Below the pieces are notes generated by a model. That model was not told where the DNA came from, ran no database searches, and worked only from the letters and a program-made list of their open reading frames with translations. A DNA stretch of 5,096 bases from Planctomycetota bacterium (GTDB taxonomy: Bacteria > Planctomycetota > UBA1135 > GCA-002686595), in the NCBI GenBank assembly GCA_029212955.1, contig JARGOW010000324.1:1-5096 (forward strand). The letters run 5' to 3'. Positions 1-5,096 of this stretch are shown piece after piece. Both the position numbers and the translations under genes were made by a program. How positions within the stretch are numbered: position 1 is the stretch's first letter; each line of letters starts with the position of its first letter.

Positions 1-2063
1 ACATATTCGCGCAGTTTGCCCGTTCCCTGTATGCGGCGCATTTCCACGATCTCCCAACTGTTGCGTCGGATCTGTTCCACGTTCACATCGGGTTCGATGC
101 CGCCGGGGGAGGTGATGTTGCCCTCATCGTCCAGTTCCCTGTGGATGGAGCGACCCGTGGGCAGCATGTAACGCTCGATGGTGAGTTTGATGTGGGGCGC
201 GAAATCGAATTCGCCGTTGCCGTTGTGGTCCGTGGCCAATTTCTCCCAGGTGTCGAAGCGACGGTTCTGGTGTTCGTCCACGAAAGTGTCGTCCTGGTAA
301 CCAGGCAGGAGGAACAGGTTCTGTACGGAGCCTTTTCCGTAGGAGCGTTGTCCCACCAGGGTGGAGCGTCCGTGGTCTTGCAGGGCGCCTGCAACGATCT
401 CCGAAGCCGATGCACTGAACCGGTTGATAAGTACGGTCACGGGGATGTCCTCGGGGACCAGGGCGCGGTTGCGTGTCTTCCATTGGCGGTTTTTACCTTT
501 GCCTGCGGTGCTCACCACGAGCTTGCCCTTCGGCAGGAAAATGTCCGCCACGTTTCGGGCTTCGTTCAGCAAACCACCCGAGTTGTTGCGCAGGTCGAGG
601 ACGAAGGATTCGGCCCCCTGTTCTTGGAGCGCGATGATGGCTTCCACCAATTGGGCGCTGGCCACTTTGCTGAAAGTGGTGAGTTCGACCAGTCCGATTT
701 TGCCGGGTAGCATTTCGTGGTGCACGGGCGGAATCGTGATCACGCCCCGTTCGACTTCGATGACCATGTCTTCGGTGGGCCGCTCGATGAGACCAGCGTC
801 CATTCCGCGGCGCCAGACATACAGTTTCACTTTGGTGCCGGGGCGACCTTTGAGGCGCTTGATCACGTCATCCATCTTTTCGCCGATGGTGGGCCAGTCT
901 CCGATGCGGATGATCTTGTCATCGGTTTGCATGCCGGCCTTGTAGGCGGGGCCGCTGTATAGGGGCCGCGTAATCGTGAATAGGGAATCCTCGCGGTCGA
1001 TGCCCACGTAGGCGCCAATTCCGCCGTACTCCGCATCCAGGTCCTGTTCGAAGCGCTTGAAGGATTGGGAAGCGAAGTAGCTGGAGTGGCGGTCCAGGCT
1101 GCCCAACATGCCCTGGTAGGCGGCGGCCATTAGATCTTCCCGGGTGAACTCAGAACCCTCTAGGTGGACCGCTTGCACGAAGGCGATCAGGTCTTCGAGA
1201 GCTTTGATGTCCTTACCGATGCGACCGGAGTCGACCATGTCGGATCGGTTTTCCCGTGCCCGACGAAGTTTGTCTCCGTAGTACGTGTGCAAGCTTTCCT
1301 GCTTGAGGAGGGCCGCAGCGAGCTGGCCGCGGGGACCCGGGTTGTTGGCCAGGGCCTCCAATTCGCTTTGCACGCCAGGTGCGTCCTTGAGCACTCCCAG
1401 TTGGGCCAGTGCCAGGGCGCCTTCCGCGCGCAGGCCCGGATCGCTTGCGCCCAGATAGTCGCTCAACACCCGCTGGGCCCGGGGGACTTGGCGTCCGAGG
1501 GCGACCTGGTGCGCGGTCATGGCGGCCCGCACTCGCAGTGCGGCCGACTTGTTTTCGTTTTCCGCAAAGCGGAGCAGATCGTCGGTAAGCTCGGCGCGGG
1601 GATCCTCTTCCATTGATTCGTACCCGATCATGGGCACCAAGCTCAACGCACCCAGGACCAAGTCGGGTTCGGCGGATTCGAGGAGGGGGAGAAGAGCGCC
1701 CTGCAGCGCTTCCGCGTCGGGGTCCTCTCCATAAACACGGGCGGCGACCAGGAACAGGATCTGACGCCCCGTGCCCTTGGCGTCCGCTTCGCGATCCCAG
1801 GATTCTGTGGACTGCAGGCGTTTGTCCAGGGCCTCGTCAAAGGGTTCCCCGTACTCATCTCCCACCTCGATGGCCAGTTTGCGGGCCGCGTCCCAGAGCT
1901 CTTCCACGCTCAAGGAGCGCGCTTCGGAAAGCCGCACATCCAAAATGGCGGCGATTTCCTGTGATGAGGCCTGGGCCGATCCGGTGTCTTGAATCGGGCC
2001 AGGTGTGGGGGCTGCGAGAAGCAAGGGGCTGGCCAGGGCCAGCGAGAGGATTCGAAGGATCAT
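1..2063 (-). CDS. Secreted C-terminal processing peptidase (S41 family, PDZ domain), 3' end outside window
   Basis: Periplasmic or envelope serine endopeptidase of the CtpA/Prc type, which clips proteins near their C-termini. I translated 687 codons from the ATG at 2063-2061; the frame is still open at the window edge. An in-frame stop at 2120-2118 lies just upstream, and no other ATG lies between. Residues 1-18 form a signal peptide (MILRILSLALASPLLLAA), which supports this start although no Shine-Dalgarno is visible. Residues about 30-260 are Ala/Leu-rich helical, HEAT-like repeats. Residues about 262-345 match the CTP N-terminal helical region ('GMLGSLDRHSSYF'). The PDZ domain spans about 346-440, starting at 'YGGIGAYVG'. 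The S41 domain follows: 'LDLRNNSGG' at 489-497, catalytic Ser552 in 'FSASASE' and Lys577 in 'YGKGSVQ'. The 25-residue spacing is that of known CTPs. 'GGIEPDV' (654-660) is the family C-terminal motif. A 35-residue insertion (588-622) is unusual. Family assignment is firm; the substrate is unknown. Confidence 0.93.
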   Translation of the reverse strand, partial: MILRILSLALASPLLLAAPTPGPIQDTGSAQASSQEIAAILDVRLSEARSLSVEELWDAARKLAIEVGDEYGEPFDEALDKRLQSTESWDREADAKGTGRQILFLVAARVYGEDPDAEALQGALLPLLESAEPDLVLGALSLVPMIGYESMEEDPRAELTDDLLRFAENENKSAALRVRAAMTAHQVALGRQVPRAQRVLSDYLGASDPGLRAEGALALAQLGVLKDAPGVQSELEALANNPGPRGQLAAALLKQESLHTYYGDKLRRARENRSDMVDSGRIGKDIKALEDLIAFVQAVHLEGSEFTREDLMAAAYQGMLGSLDRHSSYFASQSFKRFEQDLDAEYGGIGAYVGIDREDSLFTITRPLYSGPAYKAGMQTDDKIIRIGDWPTIGEKMDDVIKRLKGRPGTKVKLYVWRRGMDAGLIERPTEDMVIEVERGVITIPPVHHEMLPGKIGLVELTTFSKVASAQLVEAIIALQEQGAESFVLDLRNNSGGLLNEARNVADIFLPKGKLVVSTAGKGKNRQWKTRNRALVPEDIPVTVLINRFSASASEIVAGALQDHGRSTLVGQRSYGKGSVQNLFLLPGYQDDTFVDEHQNRRFDTWEKLATDHNGNGEFDFAPHIKLTIERYMLPTGRSIHRELDDEGNITSPGGIEPDVNVEQIRRNSWEIVEMRRIQGTGKLREY

Positions 2064-2308
2064 TGCGGTCAGTGTGGGCGTGGGCCCGATGGGGTTCGAT
2101 CTGTCCCGGGGTGCAAATCAATGCATCGGCAGTCCTGGGGGGGACTCCCGCTGGTAATCCCCGGAAATGGAGCGATCCGGGGTGGGCTTCAATCTACGAT
2201 GCTGAACCGCGGGTCGTAGGGCCCTGAACCAATTTCATACCTTCGGGGGCCACTTTGGGTGTGCCGCCGAATCGGGCCCAATGGGAGCCCAAGGAGCGAG
2301 AGGGAGCC
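2064..2308. other. Divergent intergenic region between the S41 peptidase gene and moaC
   Basis: This 245-bp stretch separates two divergently transcribed genes, so it should hold both their promoters. It is GC-rich with G runs, including seven consecutive G at 2137-2143. I searched both strands for -35/-10 pairs and found none convincing. The best single hexamer is TACGAT at 2195-2200 on the plus strand, without a good -35 partner. A weak inverted repeat AGTCC/GGACT (2131-2135 and 2142-2146) is only 5 bp and may be chance. The region upstream of the peptidase ATG has no Shine-Dalgarno. Short open frames that cross it have no recognisable product. I see no RNA gene or riboswitch here. Confidence 0.6.
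2291..2296 (+). promoter_or_regulatory. Probable ribosome binding site of moaC
   Basis: AAGGAG lies 12 nt before the ATG at 2309, a little farther than ideal, within a purine-rich tract that continues to 2306. A second match (AGGGAG, 2301-2306) is only 2 nt from the ATG and too close to act alone. The site favours the ATG at 2309 over the in-frame TTG at 2255, which has no such sequence and would add 18 residues not seen in MoaC. Confidence 0.5.
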
Positions 2309-2818
2309 ATGGAAGCCAAACCCAGCCCTGATTCAGGGGCCTTGACCCACGTAAAAAGGGGGGCGGACGGCCGCTCGGAGTCCCAGATGGTGGACGTGGG
2401 ATCCAAAACTCCTAGCGATCGGCGTGCCCTGGCCCGGGCTAAAGTGCGATTTCCTAGCGGGGTATTGCAGGGGATCCTGGAGGACGGGGGGCCCAAGGGC
2501 CCAATCCTGGAGGTTTCCCGCGTAGCGGGGCTGCTAGGGGCCAAAAGGACAGCCGAATTGATCCCAATGTGCCATCCATTGGGCCTGCATCACGTGGAAT
2601 TGCACTTTTCGGTGGCCGAGCCAGATGTGCTCGAGTTGCGCTGCTCGGCTTCGGTTACGGGGCCCACGGGGGTGGAAATGGAAGCCATGGTGGGGGCCTC
2701 CCTAGCCGCCCTGACCCTGTATGACATGACCAAGGGGGTCGACAAGGGGATCGTGATCGAGACCGTGGAATTGCTCGAAAAGTCGGGTGGCAAGTCTGGC
2801 ACATGGTCCAAGGGATGA
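2309..2818 (+). CDS. moaC: Cyclic pyranopterin monophosphate synthase (molybdenum cofactor biosynthesis protein C)
   Basis: With MoaA, MoaC converts GTP to cyclic pyranopterin monophosphate, the first step of molybdenum cofactor synthesis in the cytoplasm. The 169-residue product is close to the usual 155-165. Family landmarks are in order: 'LTHV' (12-15), 'MVDVGSK' (27-33), 'AKRTAELIPMCHPL' (78-91, His89 included), 'TGVEMEA' (120-126), 'LYDMTKGVDK' (137-146) and 'KSGGKSG' (158-164). Asp139 and Lys142 match the catalytic Asp128 and Lys131 of the E. coli enzyme, so it should be active. The ATG start at 2309 places 'LTHV' where it sits in relatives; a TTG at 2255 is an unlikely alternative. No other moa/moe gene is in view. 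Codon use is odd: by hand count 13 of 21 glycines are GGG, against about 3 of 34 in accC. accB follows after 88 bp on the same strand. Confidence 0.96.
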   Translation: MEAKPSPDSGALTHVKRGADGRSESQMVDVGSKTPSDRRALARAKVRFPSGVLQGILEDGGPKGPILEVSRVAGLLGAKRTAELIPMCHPLGLHHVELHFSVAEPDVLELRCSASVTGPTGVEMEAMVGASLAALTLYDMTKGVDKGIVIETVELLEKSGGKSGTWSKG

Positions 2819-2837
2819 CCTCCGCCCGGGTTTTGCG

Positions 2838-2866
2838 CTGACTCGGACCCCCTCCAGCGCTATCCT
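2838..2866 (+). promoter_or_regulatory. Predicted sigma-70-type promoter for accBC
   Basis: CTGACT (2838-2843, four of six matches to TTGACA) and TATCCT (2861-2866, four of six matches to TATAAT) are separated by exactly 17 nt. They sit in the moaC-accB gap, so transcription would start near 2873 and leave a leader of about 34 nt before accB. This is a pattern match by eye in GC-rich DNA. Read-through from moaC is equally possible, because no terminator is visible between the genes. Confidence 0.38.
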
Positions 2867-2880
2867 GTTGACCTACCTCC

Positions 2881-2895
2881 GGGGCCTTCTGCCCC
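2881..2895 (+). promoter_or_regulatory. Small GC hairpin in the accB leader
   Basis: GGGGC (2881-2885) and GCCCC (2891-2895) form a five-base-pair all-GC stem around the loop CTTCT. It ends 11 nt before the accB ATG, where a ribosome binding site would lie. No T run follows, so it is not an intrinsic terminator. It could affect accB translation, but in DNA this rich in G and C such a stem can occur by chance. Confidence 0.3.
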
Positions 2896-2906
2896 TGGAA
2901 CCACCC

Positions 2907-3406
2907 ATGTCTATGGACAACCAAATGGACCTGAAGCTGATTCGCAACCTCGTACGCCTGATGGAACGAGGAGAACTGTCCGAACTTGAAATCGACGACC
3001 AGAAAGCAGGTATGCGCCTGCATCTGAAGCGCGGGGTCAAGTCCGACTCCTTGGGACCTGTCATGATGGTTCCCCCGGGAGCCTCGATGGCCCCCATGCA
3101 GGATGCTGCTGGGGCGGCACCTGTGCCTGTGGCACCGTCCACCGAAGAAGGCGGGCGCCCCGCTGGCGTCATCGAAATCACCAGCCCGATGGTGGGCACC
3201 TTCTACCGGGCTTCGGGCCCGGATGAGGACCCCTTTACCAGCGTGGGTACGCGTATCGATGACGAGTCCGTGGTCTGCATCATCGAAGCCATGAAGGTCA
3301 TGAACGAAATCAAGGCGGAGTGCGCCGGCGAAATCGTTGAGATCCTGGTGGAGAACGGTGAACCCGTCGAATTTGGTCAGCCCCTGTTCCTGGTGAAACG
3401 CGCCTA

Positions 3407-3407
<1 letters not shown>
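2907..3407 (+). CDS. accB: Biotin carboxyl carrier protein of acetyl-CoA carboxylase (BCCP)
   Basis: Carries the biotin that AccC carboxylates and that the carboxyltransferase uses to make malonyl-CoA, in the cytoplasm. The product is 166 residues (E. coli about 156). The N-terminal segment 'MDLKLIRNLVRLMERGEL' (7-24) and the following 'ELEIDD' match the AccB N-terminal region. A flexible Ala/Pro/Met-rich linker spans about 50-85. The biotinyl domain (about 88-166) begins 'EITSPMVGTFYR' and carries the lysine to be biotinylated, Lys130, in 'EAMKVMNEI'. The segment 'SGPDEDPFTSV' (103-113) corresponds to the 'thumb' typical of acetyl-CoA carboxylase BCCP, which argues against a lipoyl or other biotinyl protein. 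The start is uncertain: ATGs at 2907, 2913 and 2925 are in frame and none has a clear Shine-Dalgarno. The one at 2925 gives the family-typical MDLK start. The stop TAA overlaps the accC ATG. Confidence 0.95.
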
Positions 3408-4762
<1,355 letters not shown>

Positions 4763-4772
4763 GACATAACCC

Positions 4773-5096
4773 ATGAAAACAGCCTTGCAGCATGCAATCA
4801 CCCTGTCGGCGGCCCTCTTTGTGGGGCTGTGGAGTGGTGGCTGTTACATCAACACCCAGCGCTTTCCCCAGCCCATGCCGGGCGTGGTGGAAGAGTTGCC
4901 GGTGGGGGCCAGCGATATTTTCAAGGCTGGCCCTGAAGAGGTTTTGCTCATGCGTATTTCGGATCCGGTGTATTTGCGCCGGCCCGGAGAAAGCTCGAGC
5001 TATCCCATGCACTTCCACAACAAACGCACCTATGTGAGCCCCGGCTATTGGGTCTTGTGTGAGGCCGGTGGACGTGCGGAGCTTGTGTTCATCACC
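4773..5096 (+). CDS. Putative lipoprotein of unknown function, 3' end outside window
   Basis: The first 108 codons are visible and the frame is open at the window edge. I do not recognise the family. The N-terminus looks like a signal peptide: Lys2, a hydrophobic stretch from about residue 8 to 20 ('AITLSAALFVGLW'), then 'SGGC' with Cys24 as a candidate lipidation site. The lipobox is imperfect because Ser rather than Leu is at -3, so the protein could instead be cleaved by ordinary signal peptidase or stay anchored. The rest ('VLLMRISDPVYLRRPG', 61-76; 'YVSPGYWVLCEAGGRAELVF', 87-106) reads as alternating beta-strands and loops. The ending is reminiscent of FecR-like domains, where a 'gGraelvF' strand is common, but this is a loose impression. 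The ATG is 10 bp after the accC stop, on the same strand, so co-transcription with accBC is likely. Confidence 0.7.
   Translation, partial: MKTALQHAITLSAALFVGLWSGGCYINTQRFPQPMPGVVEELPVGASDIFKAGPEEVLLMRISDPVYLRRPGESSSYPMHFHNKRTYVSPGYWVLCEAGGRAELVFIT

Noticed and set aside
141..1616. Several plus-strand open frames of 150-194 codons in the left part of the window
   Set aside because: They are antisense to the S41 peptidase, whose minus-strand frame is continuous for 687 codons with all catalytic motifs. They overlap one another in different frames and resemble no family.
2131..2146. AGTCC/GGACT inverted repeat in the divergent intergenic region, considered as an operator or terminator
   Set aside because: The stem is only 5 bp around a G run, has no T tract and is not repeated elsewhere; chance is the simplest explanation in this GC-rich stretch.
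2255..2308. A TTG-initiated 18-residue extension of moaC
   Set aside because: No ribosome binding site precedes the TTG, the extra residues resemble nothing in MoaC, and the ATG at 2309 follows a purine-rich tract and fits the family N-terminus.
2819..2906. A rho-independent terminator between moaC and accB
   Set aside because: No stem followed by a T run is present; TTTT at 2831-2834 has no stable stem before it, and the GGGGC/GCCCC stem has no T run after it.
4792..5037. An 81-codon plus-strand open frame inside the lipoprotein gene
   Set aside because: It is out of frame with the better-supported lipoprotein reading frame, which has a ribosome binding site, a signal peptide and no stop to the window edge.

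Overview
This is a high-GC (roughly 60% by eye) bacterial chromosomal segment with two divergent gene blocks. I see no rRNA, tRNA, CRISPR array, insertion sequence or phage gene. The biotin-carboxylase machinery, MoaC and secreted S41 peptidase are housekeeping families of a Gram-negative-type bacterium. An alpha-helical repeat domain on the peptidase, Asp/Asn-rich 'NGNG' loops inside it, weak or absent Shine-Dalgarno sequences and a short lipoprotein would fit Planctomycetota or a similar group. That placement is inference and only moderately supported.

Layout. Positions 2063 to 1 (minus strand, cut by the left edge) encode a large exported C-terminal processing peptidase: signal peptide, HEAT-like helical region, PDZ domain and S41 catalytic domain with an intact Ser552/Lys577 dyad. 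Positions 2064-2308 are a divergent intergenic region in which I find no convincing promoter. The plus strand then carries moaC (2309-2818), an 88-bp gap with a plausible sigma-70 promoter and a small GC hairpin, accB (2907-3407), accC (3407-4762, start codon overlapping the accB stop) and the first 108 codons of a putative lipoprotein (4773 to the right edge).

How the genes work together. accB (biotin carboxyl carrier protein) and accC (biotin carboxylase) form the first half-reaction of acetyl-CoA carboxylase, supplying carboxybiotin for malonyl-CoA and fatty-acid synthesis. The carboxyltransferase genes accA/accD are not in the window. moaC makes the cyclic pyranopterin precursor of molybdenum cofactor and has no obvious functional link to its neighbours. 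The lipoprotein gene lies 10 bp after accC and is probably co-transcribed with it. The peptidase is transcribed away from all of these.

I did not find a clearly new biological system. The points most worth a second look are the tandem D-x-[HN]-x-N-x-x-F-D loops inserted in the peptidase catalytic domain, its helical-repeat N-terminus, the unusual GGG codon bias of moaC, and the unidentified lipoprotein attached to the accBC operon.
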